64,000 bases of DNA from Juglans regia (Eukaryota > Streptophyta > Magnoliopsida > Fagales > Juglandaceae), in contig NC_049901.1 of the NCBI RefSeq assembly GCF_001411555.2, positions 31,482,933 through 31,546,932 of the forward strand, given 5' to 3'. The position numbers were made by a program, and so were the translations under genes. Under the pieces are notes generated by a model, which had not been told where the DNA came from, ran no database searches, and was given only the letters and a program-made list of their open reading frames with translations. Below, piece by piece: positions 49,637 through 61,132 of this stretch (its first letter is position 1; each line of letters opens with the position of its first letter).

Positions 49637-49648
49637 GGCCCACGGGCC
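49637..49648. promoter_or_regulatory. GGCCCA / GGGCC site-II-like motif upstream of NPG1
   Basis: GGCCCACGGGCC, an inverted pair of site-II-like words, lies about 85 bp before the chosen NPG1 start codon. TCP factors bind related GGCCCA sites in many plant promoters. This is motif spotting only; I saw no convincing TATA box nearby. Confidence 0.3.
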
Positions 49649-49730
49649 TAGAGTCCAATCCAAATTTAGGACTTCGAGGTGACATTAACATTGACCACGA
49701 TCATAGGCGAAAGCTGTAGGAAGCCAATCC

Positions 49731-52700
49731 ATGGAGTCCGGAGAACTTGAGGGTGGCAGGGAGGTTCGAGAAGTCTTCGCAAATGGCATTTGCATGAAAA
49801 CAGCCGAAGTTGAAGCGAAGCTTGATGAGGGAAATATTCAAGAGGCAGAATCTTCGTTACGGGAAGGCTTATCGCTCAATTATGAGGTTAGGATGTTTAT
49901 GTTAACGAAGCTCTTATTAAGTGAACATGCATGCATTTTCATTTTGATGTTTGTTAGTGACAATCAATGCTATATCGTTCCCATATTCTTAAGCATCATG
50001 GATTTGCAGAGCTCTATATGTGAAGTGCACATTAGTGGCAGTTGGTGTCCTCGATCAGGGAACCATCTGTTTCATTGGAAAAAAAAAAAAAACTGTAAAG
50101 GGGGGTATCTAGATCTCTTAGCATTGTACTGCCGAAGCTTTTAAGTGAACTAATAGAGATCTTATTGATTAACCCAAAAATCCTTTATTAGCTGTCATGT
50201 GCTGTATACCCCGTTTGTACATACCCTAGATTTTTCACTTATATTCTTAGCTCAAAATGGTGTTAGGTAGAACGGCATCTTTCCGCAAGCAAAATCTTCG
50301 CCCAATATTTATTTTGATAGGTAAATACCAGCATGTGGATGAACCTGTGATTTCACCCTGCTCACTTTGCTTCTAGGAGGGGAGATGTCATTTGGTTTAT
50401 GTTGGCTAATTTGTTTAGAAAATTCCTTGGAGCCTTGCTTGTTAGAGATTTTTAACGTTTCAGGCTGGTTCTTTTACAGTAATGGCCAATTGTCTTTGCA
50501 AAACAGTAAGGAACCAATTGGGCCTTTCATTTTTCTACCGTGCTCTCCATTTCTTCAAAGAATGTCTTCACGACCATGCTTCTCTGGCTGCATTCTATGT
50601 GCACCTCGTATGGCAACAGATGTTTGATTCTCACACATGATTGGAAAACCAAATAGGATGTTTTATGATATCAAACACAGGAAATTCTTGTTACCATAAT
50701 CATTATGGTTGGAGAAAGATATAGAGAACTGTTGTTATTCATCATCATTTTAACCATCACTTTTCACCATTCTCTAGTGTGACATTAAATGATTGGAAAA
50801 CCATTTATCTTTTCTTAATAGTTGGTCATTGATGCCACATCAGGAGATGATGGAACGAACAATGATGGTTGAAAGGATAATGAATAGCATTTTTCAAAGA
50901 TGAGTCGGGCTACTCTACCGCCCAGAGTAGCCCGCTCAAGTTGACCGCTTGTTATTTTTTGGGTTTTTTTTTAAATTTTTTTTTCACTAAATATTTTAAA
51001 AAAATAAAAAAAAAAATACTCCAATACACTTAAAATCAATTCCTTAATCACTAAGTAAAAAAAAATAATAATAAGAAAAAAAAAAAATAACGGTCAAATT
51101 GAGCGGTACAACTTGAGAGGCAAAGTAGTTTTCTCCTTCAAAGATATATGATGTGAATGTGCTTTGTAATGTTAAAAACTGGGATTACACTCATTTAGTC
51201 TGGATTTAAGCTATAAGATTATATTAATAGAAAATAAAAGGGTATGATCTGAAATTAACTCAGTTTTTTGGTGGGTTTGATTGCTATGTTCTGATATTTT
51301 TGTTATCATCTTTATTCCCCTAAGATTTCCATCCAGTGTCGAAGAATATGGCATTTTGAATTTGTTTTGTTGTTATCCCAGGCATAGTTACCATCAGCAA
51401 CATTTAAAAAAACCCTTTTACATTTTTAATCTGATTTTTTGTGATCTCTCTCTCTCTCTCTCTCTCTCTCCCCCTAGTTTGAGGCTGGCCGGATGGGGAG
51501 TAGTGGGATGTACGTTCCTTCTTTACATATGGAAATTTCCTGTTTTGTAATGATATGTAATTTTTAATCACTTACTGAGTCAGATTGCTAGTATATAAGC
51601 CATGCAGATGCTAGGGAAGACCATGAAGTTCCGTGCTTATAAATGTTTATTTATTGTATATTCAAATCTTATAGTTGCTGGTATGTAAGAGGCGATGCTT
51701 CATGTATAATTCTTATAATTTACAGGAAGCAAGAGCTCTTCTTGGGAAGTTGGAGTATCAAAGAGGTAATGTAGAAGGAGCTCTGCGTGTGTTTGAGGGC
51801 ATTGATCTCCAAGCTGCCATACAGCGATTGCAACCTTCCATTGCTGAAAAAGTACCTTCCAGGAAGGGTCGATCTCGCACTGAATCAATGCATGCAGTCT
51901 CACAGCATGCTGCTAGTGTGGTGCTTGAAGCCATATACTTAAAAGCCAAGTCTCTTCAAAAGTTGGGGCATTTAAGTGGTATGATATACCTTCGGTTTTT
52001 ATTCCTGTCCTTTTTTGGCTTTTGTCCATTTCAAATTCGAATTTCAGCAGACAGAAATGAGCCCGTGCTTCATGGGGATTTGCAGAGGCTGCTCATGAAT
52101 GTAAAAGTGTGCTTGATGCTGTAGAGAGGATATTCTACCAAGGCATTCCTGATGCTCAAGTGGAGAGTAAATTGCAAGAGACAGTCAGCCAAGCTGTAGA
52201 GCTCCTTCCAGAACTCTGGAAGCAAGCTGGTTGCTATCATGAAGCAATTTCTGCTTATAGACGTGCCCTCCTTAGTCAATGGAACCTTGATAATGATTGC
52301 TGCACTAGAATTCAGAAAGGCTTTGCATTGTTTTTGCTGTACGGTGGAGTGGAGGCTGGTCCACCCAGTTTAGCTGTCCAGATTGATAGTTCGTACGTAC
52401 CTAAAAATAATCTAGAGGAGGCAATCCTACTTTTGATGATTCTACTGAGGAAATTTATCCTTGGTAAGACTCAATGGGATCCATCTGTGATGGAGCACCT
52501 AACTTTTGCTCTATCTCTATGCTGCCAAACGCCTGTTTTGGCTAAGCAACTTGAAGAGATAATGCCTGGGGTATATCATCGGGTCGACCTTTGGAATTCG
52601 TTAGCTCTTTGCTACAGTGGTGCTGGACAAGACAAGGTTGCACTGAACTTACTGAGAAAATCTTTACATAAACATGAACGACCAGATGATCTCACTGCAC

Positions 52701-55700
52701 TCTTATTGGCAGCCAAGATATGTAGTGAGGATTCAAGTTTAGCTGCTGAGGGAGTGGAATATGCACGGAGGACAATTAATAATGCTCAGGGAATTGATGA
52801 GCACATAAAGGGTGTGGGTCTTCGCATGTTGGGCCTTTGTTTGGGAAAGCAGGCTAAAGTATCTTCTTCTGACTTTGAGAGGTCTCGTCTTGAATCTGAA
52901 GCATTGAAGTCATTAGATGAGGCTATTGCTTTGGACCACAAGAATACGGACTTGATTTTTGAGTTGGGTGTTCAACGTGCAGAGCACCGAAATTTGGATG
53001 CTGCTTTACAATATGCGAAGAAGTTTCTTGATGAAACAGGCGGATCCATATTAAAAGGTTGGAGATTACTTGCTCTGGTTTTTTCTGCCCAACAGCAACT
53101 CACAGATGCTGAGGTTGTCACTGATGCTGCTTTAGATGAGACTACAAAATGGGAACAGGGACCACTTCTCAGGGTGAAAGCAAAGCTAAAGGTCTCCCAG
53201 TCACTACTCACAGATGCTATTGAGACTTATCGTTACATCCTTGCATTAGTTCAAGCCCAGAGGAAATCTTATGGGCCCCTTAGAAAGTTTACTCAGGTTA
53301 GATATTCTATTTGGTTTACGAGTAATGCTAGATATAAATTCCAAATAGACAAAATTTATACAAGTTTTTTGTAAAAAAAGTGGGTCACACTAATAAATAA
53401 TGGTTTTTTTTTACACTTTTTTAAGGTGGGGTCCACTTTTTTACAAGGGCTTGCATGGAGCTTGTCTATTTGGGATTTGTACAAATCATTTCTCTTGCTT
53501 TACATGCTGTATTTGAATTTGAGAAAATAATTTTTTTTAATAATAATTTCAGCCAAATGCATTATTTATTGGAGAAAATATATTTACAACTTTGAATTGT
53601 ACAACTATCGCGTAATCATTTTGAAAAAAGTGAATAAAACATCAGCCCCACATGAAAAGAATTAATTTTTTAATAGTGGATCTCATTCTTTTTCAAAGTG
53701 ATTACGCGGTGTTTACGTACTTTACGGTTGTATATAGAATTATTCTATTTATTGGCATGAGGGGTGCATAAGTGATATTATTCTGTTATCTTACAATGTC
53801 TCTGAGGCACGCGTTGAAGCTTCGGCTTAAAGGGACATGCTGTAGGTTTAAATTTATTACATTATCTAGATGCAAATGATTGTAAAGTAACTAATGTTGA
53901 AATCGTTCTTGAGCTTGTATCAAGTTGTATCATTATAAAAAGGGAGTTTGCTTTACCTTAAGAGAATGTAAATAATGCCTTACCTTGGAATTAGTTGCTA
54001 TGACTTTTTAATTTAATATGTTGTTAAATCCGAGGGTGCGGTGCACGGGATCAGAGTTTACTCTGTAGGGATGAGTCCGGAAGGGCCTGTCTCGTAGAGG
54101 TTTCCGACATTAAAAAAAAAAAATTAATATGTTCTTAAATGTTTTATATTCTTTCCTTCTAGAAATATAATTCATTGCAATTTTATATGTTCTTTTGAAC
54201 TTATTTGGTTTTGGTTTTTTTCTTCACGAAAATATAACATTACGTGATACAAACAAACAATCAAGACTACCAAATTTATTGTTCTTAATTCATCTCTCTC
54301 TGTTTTCGTATATGATAGGTTGAGGATGATAAAGTCAATGAGTTTGAAGTTTGGCATGGTCTGGCAAATTTATACTCTAGTATTTCTCATTGGAAGGATG
54401 TGGAGATATGTTTGGGAAAAGCCAAAGAGCTGAAACGGTACTCTGTCGAAGCTCTGCACACTGAAGGTCAGAGCTAAATCTTTCTTTTTTTTTTACTAAC
54501 TAGTGAATTCAGAACCAATTTTAGAACACGGAAAATACATGGCAATTGCCCAAGAGTAATGCTACGTATAGTCATGGAGTGCGTATGTACTGTGCAGTCG
54601 CTTTGAAAAAAAGTGGGGTCTACCATTAAAAAATTAATTTTTTTATTTGGATCCTGTATTTATTCACTTTTTTAAAGTGATTGTACGACGCTTGCACACT
54701 CATGACTGCAAGTATCATTTCTCGTTGTCCTAAGATGTCTTTTACATGTTGCTAGTAGTCGGCCTATTAGAAACACTGTACCCTGTAAACTAAGCCGGCT
54801 GCTTTTCAGCACTGACTCTGATCCAGATTAGATCAGCATTTAACTCAAAACAATATTAAAGTGCCATTTGCAAACAAGTGAGAGATTTAAGGATCATTGG
54901 ACCCATAAACAAGCTTGACCAAAAACCATCATTTGCTGTAGAAGTGATCATTCTGCTAAGCGCCATTCAAGGATCCCTCTGAAGACAATCTCGATAGGTA
55001 TTAACAATCCTTTGGAAGTATTTTGCTTTCTCCTAATAAAAGCATTATGAGACAGATAGGATTATTTCCAAATATGTTTAGACCCTATTCGCATAACATT
55101 TTGCAATGATCTTGTAAACTCCACTCACAAGGCTTATGGATTGTAAGTCCTTTCTAATTGAATACCCTGGATTTCTTGGAATGAGCATAATAAAAGTTGC
55201 ATTGGGGCTTCTAGCAAACCTAATTTCAGTAGTAAGTCCAAAAAACACTTCCATAGCATGTAAGTCCAAGAGGCCAGTGAAAAATCATTAGGCCTGAGGG
55301 TCTTTTTTTTCCATTTAAAGCTCTCATCACCTGTAACAGCCCGTCCCTCTAGGTTTGGAATATTGCGTACGTTTGTACTTGTGCCCGTCAAAGAGACCCA
55401 TCTTGATGTAACGCCTAATTTATTCCCCATTTTCTCCTCTTCTCATAAATCTCTCTCTTCTAATAAAGTATCCAAGTCTTTAACCTGGTTTAGAAGAACA
55501 CTTTTCTACATATCTTTTTTCTTTTATTTGGTACTGGGTATCCAAGAATAAAGTCCCGACTAATCCTAGGGATACACAAGTTCTCGGCAAGGAGTTTCCT
55601 GCAAGTGCACATTAGGTAATTCTCAAGGAAACGTTTCCCCAGTCTGGTGGCCCCTAGAAATTGTTAGACCCAATAGGATTCAAACCTTAGACTTGGAGGG

Positions 55701-57410
55701 AGCATACCACCAACCCCAAGACATTTTCTATGTATCTACATTTTCAAATGCCTCATTCCACAACCTTAATTAGCTTTCAAAATAAAACTCTGGGAACCAA
55801 GAAAGCAATAAGAACCCAACCAGTGTTTTCTCCTTTCCATGAAACCTTCTGATTTTAGCTACATATTTTCAAATCTGAGATACCTTTTTCGCCTAGAAAA
55901 TTCTTGCAATCAAGGAGAATTGGGACATGATCCTAACGGAGTCTTGGAAGATCAAACCTACCAGTTAAACCCACTTTTTTACAAAACGCTTGTACATTTG
56001 GGGCTTGTACCTAGCATAAGATCCCACCCGAGACTCTTGAGTTCAGACAACAACAATTTACATGTTTGACAACCCACAGACAGTATTATCCACATATTAT
56101 GGAACAAATTTTGTCTTTTGAAGTCATTATAGTGGCCTTCCAATTTTTGAACAAATTTCTCACCCTTCACTCCTTCTCTTCCTCCGTCAATCTCCTGAGG
56201 TTCCAAGACAATACATCTTAGGCTCATATTAAACCATAAGGCCTCGTTCTGTTATGCAGTTCAGATGAGATAAAATGATATGAGATATTTTGAATAGTAA
56301 TGAGATTTTTGAGTTAAGATGAGATGAGATGAGATGGTTTATAAAAAATGTGTTTGGATAATGAGATGAGATAAAATAATTTTTACTTTTTGGGATTTGA
56401 TAAAAGGGTGGGCCCCACCAATAATTGAAAATCATTTAATCATTATTGAGTAATAGTTATGAATATATTAAAAAAAGTAATATTTATTATTAATTAAAAA
56501 ATTAATAAACATATTTAAATCTTGTAAAATATATATTTGTAGTGGGTCCCACCAATTTTTGTTGTTGGCCAAAAATACGAAATGGGATGGGAAAGCAAAG
56601 GAGACTTTTTACTGTTCACTGGCAGAGAGATACATACTTTTGAAAAACTTTTCACTGTCAGTGTTTTACTGTTCACTGCAATTGTTTGAAAAACTTTTGA
56701 GATGAGATAAAACTGAGGATGGTCTTTTGGATACCTAGATGAAATGAGCTGTACAACACAGATGAGATAGTTTGTATGATCTCTGCATCAAACCAGACCT
56801 AAATACCTCCTCCCCTTGGAGTTTTTCCCCAACTAGATCTACTCACCTTTGAAACGTAATTTTTAGAGCACGACAAGCGCTCCATCTCTCTATTATTGCC
56901 TTTGCTACCATATTTGGGATTATGGCCGATTTCATTCAAATAAGGACCAGCTTCAATGGCTCTTAGCAAGATTTTTTAGTTGTAAAACTTGTTACAGGCT
57001 GCTTTAAATGAATCTTATACTGTGCTGAACCTAATATGGTGTGAGCATTCTTACTCTAGAATTCTCATTTTCTGTCTTAATTTCTACCAGGTATAATGTG
57101 GGAAGGTCGTGGGCAGATCGAAGAAGCTTCAGCTGCTTATATTAATGGCCTTTTACTAGAACCTTGTTATGTTCCTTGCAAAGTTTTGATTGGTGCTCTG
57201 ATGTCAAAAATGGGCCCTATGGCATTGCCTGTGGGAAGAAGCTTGCTATCAGATGCATTGAGGATTGATCCTACTAACCATATGGCTTGGTATTACCTGG
57301 GGATGGTTTACAGGGATGATGGACGAATAGCTGATGCTGCAGATTGCTTCCAGGCAGCTTCCATGCTTGAAGAATCGAATCCCATTGAAAGCTTTGGCTC
57401 TATATTTTGA
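49731..57410 (+). CDS. NPG1: NPG1 orthologue: calmodulin-binding TPR protein for pollen germination
   Basis: Five exons: 49731-49886, 51726-51978, 52086-53296, 54319-54466 and 57091-57410 (TGA at 57408-57410), giving 695 residues. Arabidopsis NPG1 is about 700. All introns are GT-AG, with phases 0, 1, 0, 1. The product matches NPG1 from end to end as I remember it: ANGICMKT, GNIQEAESSLREGLSLNYE, the EARALLGKLEYQRGN repeat, LQKLGHLSEAAHECKSVLD across intron 2, AISAYRRALLSQWNLDNDCC, EAILLLMILLRKF, LGLCLGKQAKV, and the C-terminal repeats SLLSDALRIDPTNHMAWYYL and DCFQAASMLEESNPIESF. TPR repeats are spread along the length, densest at residues about 40-110, 150-200, 380-500 and 600-690. The family is known for calmodulin binding, a need in pollen germination, and as NPG subunits of the plasma-membrane PI4-kinase alpha-1 complex. 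The coding frame is intact. The start was chosen because it is in frame with the conserved N-terminus and follows the promoter region. NPGR1 and NPGR2 are the nearest alternatives; N-terminal and central wording favour NPG1. Confidence 0.93.
50902..51136. mobile_element. Mutator-type MITE in NPG1 intron 1
   Basis: A 235-bp element with ends GAGTCGGGCTACTCTACC and GGAGAAAACTACTTTGCC (reverse complement). It is flanked by a perfect 9-bp duplication TTCAAAGAT (50893-50901 and 51137-51145). The interior has an AAGTTG(A/T)ACCG block in inverted pairs and long A/T runs. Confidence 0.75.
51448..51470 (+). repeat. (CT)n microsatellite in NPG1 intron 1
   Basis: A run of about 11 CT dinucleotides followed by a C-rich stretch, roughly 255 bp before exon 2. 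Confidence 0.85.
53320..53494. mobile_element. Mutator-type MITE, copy 2, beside the NPG1 exon 3 donor site
   Basis: A 175-bp element starting GAGTAATGCTAGATATAA and ending CAAATCATTTCTC. The long inverted repeat includes CCAAATAGACAA. The flanks TTGGTTTAC (53311-53319) and TTGCTTTAC (53495-53503) are a 9-bp duplication with one change. It begins 24 bp after the exon 3 boundary. Confidence 0.8.
53583..53745. mobile_element. Mutator-type MITE, copy 3, NPG1 intron 3
   Basis: A 163-bp element with GATTACGCG / CGCGTAATC near the two ends. It is flanked by TATTTATTGG at 53573-53582 and 53746-53755, a perfect 9-10-bp duplication. It has the same general plan as copies 1, 2 and 4. Confidence 0.75.
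54030..54123 (+). mobile_element. Short retroposon with poly-A tail, NPG1 intron 3
   Basis: A 94-bp GC-richer body, CCGAGGGTGCGGTGCACGGG through GTAGAGGTTTCCGACATT, ends in a poly-A run. It is flanked by a 17-bp duplication (54013-54029 and 54124-54140, one mismatch). Poly-A plus a long duplication means LINE-driven retroposition. I see no clear tRNA-type A and B boxes, so it may be a 5'-truncated SINE or LINE tail. Confidence 0.7.
54554..54723. mobile_element. Mutator-type MITE, copy 4, NPG1 intron 4
   Basis: A 170-bp element from GAGTAATGCTACGTATAGTC to GACTGCAAGTATCATTTCTC, whose ends are inverted repeats of each other with a few changes. The flanks ATTGCCCAA and GTTGTCCTA are a decayed 9-bp pair. 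It has the same length and end sequence type as copy 1. Confidence 0.75.
55078..55340 (-). pseudogene. LINE reverse transcriptase relic, NPG1 intron 4
   Basis: The minus strand reads RSPNATFIMLIPRNPG then LQSISLVSGVYKIIAKCYAN, the palm region of plant L1-type LINE reverse transcriptases (usually 'NATFIVLIPKKPGA...RPISLVGGVYKIISKVLANR'). Upstream in a shifted frame is FKWKKKTLRPNDFSLA, matching the preceding 'NGEKAPGPDGFSLAF' block. It is a fragment with frameshifts, in the opposite orientation to NPG1. Confidence 0.7.
56240..56799. mobile_element. Tourist-like MITE, copy 7 (long form), NPG1 intron 4
   Basis: A 560-bp element starting GGCCTCGTTCTG and ending CAAACCAGACC, with TAA at 56237-56239 and 56800-56802. 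It carries the GAGATGAGATGAGATGG signature. It is the longest family member here, ending 291 bp before exon 5. Confidence 0.7.
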
Positions 57411-57618
57411 CAGATCGAGCTCCCGTCTCTTAAAAGTTTAGATTTCTTTACTTGAAATTTTAAAATTTATTTGTTGGGAAATTCATTTTTATTTTACTTC
57501 GATTTTCTACAAAGAAATTGACAACCATGCTCGGGGATGGGATTGGTTTTGCTAATGTGTCACATTTTCTGTTTTGGATACTTTTTTTTGTTGTTGTTTT
57601 GACTCCATGACAAAGACA

Positions 57619-57811
57619 CAAGGCAAAAGTTGAAGGAGAAACCATGTTGTTGTCAGTTCATCCAAATAAGATAAGGAAAGAAGTGACCCGGTTTGATAGT
57701 CGGATGAATGAATTGAAGGAGCTTCGAGTAGTGAAGATGGGTTACGAAGATGTATTTATTGATGCATTTGCAATTGTTTCTGAGCTGTGCAAATCTATCT
57801 TGTGTAAGTGA
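57619..57811 (+). CDS. Short unrecognised open frame downstream of NPG1
   Basis: An open frame of about 63 codons ending TGA reads KVEGETMLLSVHPNKIRKEV and FDSRMNELKELRVVKMGYED in part. The first ATG is at 57641. Its composition is protein-like and charged, but I recognise no family. It could be NPG1 3' untranslated sequence or a retroelement scrap; it has no sign of its own promoter. Confidence 0.2.
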
Positions 57812-58989
57812 GCAGCTATATTAAAAGAAATTAATAGATTCATTTTTTTTTTTTAATTTTTGTGAGGTATCGCTGTATAAATTCTCTTTTATATTGCTTC
57901 TTTCTCTTTCTGTCTCTCTAGAATAACACCCTGGTGGTATAGTAGGTTTTAGAAGGCCAGGTACGCCTGCACTTGCCTTCATATTTCTTAGTTTGGTACA
58001 CAAAAGTCTTGAGGGTTTTAATTCTTAGTTTGGTCTTATTTTTCAAAAGTATATATGTATGTATAAGCCTAATTTTTAACCCAATGTATGATGATAGATG
58101 CTTTAGGATGCTAGAGTAATTTTGCACGATTGACTGAAGAATACCATATTGCATGAATATTTATTTTAAAGAATGAAAGATAAGGTAAATGTTAATGTAA
58201 GGAAAAGATAAAGAAAGTTTGAATACTTGGGGTTAATGAACTAACCATATGAGGTTAAGGACGGTACCAAGAGGTTGGGACAGATGGTAACGCCGGAATG
58301 CATTATTGGCGGTGCACCTAATGATAATCCATTTTTGAGGTTTTGGTTCTTAAGCCGGTTACTTCAAGAAGAAACATTGATTGCGAGAGTCGCCAACCCT
58401 AAGACATGAGGGTTAACAGTGTGTAACGACCATAATGATGAGGTTAAGGTAACTAGTGATTAATGTTGTTAAGAACGATGAATGCTTATGCTTGAAGATT
58501 GGGTAAATGAATGTTTCTTAATGCTTTAAAGTTAATATTTTATGTATGTTGATGTTTTTTCTATGCATTAAATTGAGTTTGATGTTTTAAATGAAAATCT
58601 ATATTTATGTTATGTTTACTGCATGATGTAGTTCTAAGTATTTAACTATTTTAGTTGTTTTTAAATGTTTTCCCACCCCCAAGTGAGGAAGAATTACAGG
58701 ATGTTGCAGACGAGGATTCTGTCTAGGAGGTTGACATAAGCAATGAGGTTTAAGGCTTAAGAAAGAGGTTTTAGATTTTTGCTTTACAATTAAATAACTT
58801 ATGTTTTTGCAATGCTTAGCACGAGTTAGACTATTATATTTAAACAAGTGCTATTGAACAAAATGTTTATTTTTTAGAGATTTCTTTTATTAATGTTTTT
58901 AGCGAAGACTTTATTTATGAGATTTTTTATGTCTGGTTCAAAGAATGAATGTTTTAATGTTAGTAACGTCCGATTCCTCTAGCTCAACG
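57812..58989. other. Unresolved, possibly decayed LTR sequence
   Basis: No gene. Words such as CCCACCCCCAAGTGAGGAAG (about 58673-58692), GTGTAACGACCATAATGATG (58421-58440) and AGTAACGTCCGATTCC (about 58961) resemble the LTR ends of Gypsy families in this window. The stretch leads straight into Gypsy pol. I could not fix either border. Confidence 0.35.
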
Positions 58990-60719
58990 AAGCCTTAGAG
59001 GGATGGCTCCTAGAATAGGTTAAGTTCCTAGGTCACGTAATATCTAAAGATGGAGTTGCGATCCCTAGTAAGAACAAAGCATGGTAGAATGGCAACGCCC
59101 CATAACGGTTCATGAAGTTAGAGGTGTTATGGGACTTGTCAGGTACTATTGGAGATTTGTGGAAGGGTTTTACAAACTTTCAAGTCCACGCATGGCTTTG
59201 ACAAGGAAGAATGCCAAGTTTGTATGGACTAAGAAGTGTGAGAGGAGTTTCAAAGAGCTGAAGAGGAGGTTCACCACGACTCATGTATTGGCCTTGTCGA
59301 AGCCTCATAGGCCAACAATGGTGTTTAGTGGTGCATCTATAAAGGACTTCAATGTGTTTTGATGTAAAAAGGGCGTGTAGTGGCGTATGTCTCATGACAA
59401 TTAAAGGATCACAAAAAGAACTATCCTATCCATGATTTGTTATTGGCGATGGTGGTCTTCGCCATATTCGAACCACAAGAGCTTGAAACTTCTCTTCACC
59501 CAGAAGAACCTCAATATGAGACAAAGGAAGTGGCTATAAACAATAAGTGACTATCTGTGTGAAATCAAGTATAATTCGAGGAAAACCAACTTGGTCGTTG
59601 ATGCACTAAGTCGAAAAGTCTCGAGTGGAGAATGTGGCAAGATCTTCAAAGATAGACTCTCTCCTTAGTGAAATGAGGAAGTTATTGTTGGGAAGCTCAT
59701 AGCAAGAGGAAGTTCTCGCCTTGATACAAGAGGTGAAGTCAACAGACTATGGTGAGCTAAAGGTGCAACAAGGGGCCAATGTATTTCAGTCTTAGTAGGA
59801 ATGGCACCCTACTATATAAGGGCAAAGAGTGATCCCAAAGAATTTGGAGATTAAGGAAAGGATGTCGCCAAGGCCCATTCAACGCCCTACTCAATACACT
59901 TGGGGAGCACAAAGATGTACCAGAACTTGAAGAAAAGTTTTTTGTGGGAATGAATGGGCAGGACATCGCCCATTTTTTTAAAAATATGTTCCACATGTAG
60001 ACTAGTAAAAGCATAACATTAGAGACCTGTAGGGAATTTATAGCCCTTTCCAATCCCATTGTGGAAATGGGATGACATCGCCAAGGACTTTGTAGTCGGG
60101 CTACCAAGGACTCCAAGTGGGAAGAACTCAGTATGGGTGATTGTGGATAGGCTGACCAAAAGTGGTCATTTTCTTCCAATTACTAACACAGTTTCCCTAG
60201 GGAAGTTAACTTGACTTTATGTAAGGAAAATAGTTAGGCTACTTGGAGTGCCCAAAACTATAGTGGTGGATTGGGATCCAAGATTCACTTCCCATTTCTG
60301 GAAGAGTTTACAAGCGGCGATGGGCACCAAATTAAGGTTTAGTAGCGCTTATCACCCACAAACAGATGGTCAGTTGAAACGGTCCATCTAGACATTGGAG
60401 GATATGTTGAGGGCATGTACCTTAGAATTCAAGGGTAGTTGGGAGAACCATATACCCCTGATTGAATTCGCCTACAACAATAGCTATCAGTTGACTATTC
60501 AAATTATGCTTTATGAAGCCTTGTATAAGAAGAAGTGTGTATTGCCCTTATGTTGGGATGAAGTTGAAGAGGGCAGGCTCTTTAGGCCAAAACTAATCCA
60601 AGAGATGAAAGAACAAGTCAAAGTCATATGAGAAAAGATGGCGGTGGCACATAGTCAATAGAAGAGTTATGCCGACACTAGAAGAAATGACTTTAACTTC
60701 AAGGAAGGCAATTGGGTAT
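58990..60719 (+). pseudogene. Element 4: truncated Gypsy pol (reverse transcriptase end, RNase H, integrase)
   Basis: On the plus strand: [18 protein letters not shown] (about 59020-59075), the connection and RNase H start MVEWQRPITVHEVRGVMGLV with YYWRFVEGF and FVWTKKCERSFKELKRRF (59081-59362), and more broken RNase H. The integrase core includes VIVDRLTKSGHFLPITNT (about 60130-60186), [10 protein letters not shown] (about 60285), [15 protein letters not shown] (about 60345) and FAYNNSYQ (about 60470). NFKEGNWVL ends where the Copia LTR begins. Stops are frequent. Everything upstream of the reverse transcriptase thumb is missing. Confidence 0.82.
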
Positions 60720-61118
60720 TGTAAGAAAGGGGCACCCATAGTGGGCACCCCTTCACCTCCTTTTGGGGTTATGAAGTGGCTCTTAAGACACTTCATGAGA
60801 CTTGATGGCTGGCCCTTAATAGCCAACCATGGGGTTACACTGGAGAGACTATTACTATTAGTCTCTCCCCTTCTTTGGATGATACACATGGAAAAACAAT
60901 CTCTTTCTCTCAAATGGTTCTCTCTAGTCACGACATCTGGGCTATGGAACTAATGAGTGTTGCTCTGGTATTACCATGTAGCACATTCCACCATCAATGT
61001 GAAGATCGTGGATGAACAACGACGCTAGAGAATCCGTGGAACAACCGCACTAGATCCGAGATATTTCCTGTGAGGTGATATCACTTCCGCTGTACATTCT
61101 GATCTAGTATTTCTAACA
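60720..61118 (+). mobile_element. Element 5: Copia-type 5' LTR
   Basis: A 399-bp LTR-like block from TGTAAGAAAGGGGCACC to TTTCTAACA sits in the integrase of element 4. It is followed directly by a primer-binding site (TTGGTATCTGAACG). The GGGCACCC words at its start form a small inverted repeat. Superfamily is inferred from the leader GGTATCTGAACGTGGATCGG, familiar from plant Copia elements; no pol is inside the window to confirm it. Confidence 0.65.
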
Positions 61119-61132
61119 TTGGTATCTGAACG
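61119..61132 (+). other. Element 5: primer-binding site
   Basis: TTGGTATCTGAACG is a degenerate version of the TTGGTATCAGAGC complement of initiator tRNA-Met. It directly follows the LTR's terminal CA. Confidence 0.65.

Noticed and set aside
51675..52124. Single 149-codon frame across NPG1 exon 2 into intron 2
   Set aside because: Homology requires removing 51979-52085, which restores LSEAAHECKSVLD; the direct reading is an unspliced artefact.
55134..55430. 98-codon minus-strand frame as an independent gene in NPG1 intron 4
   Set aside because: Part of it is a frame-shifted reading of the LINE relic and the rest lacks homology.
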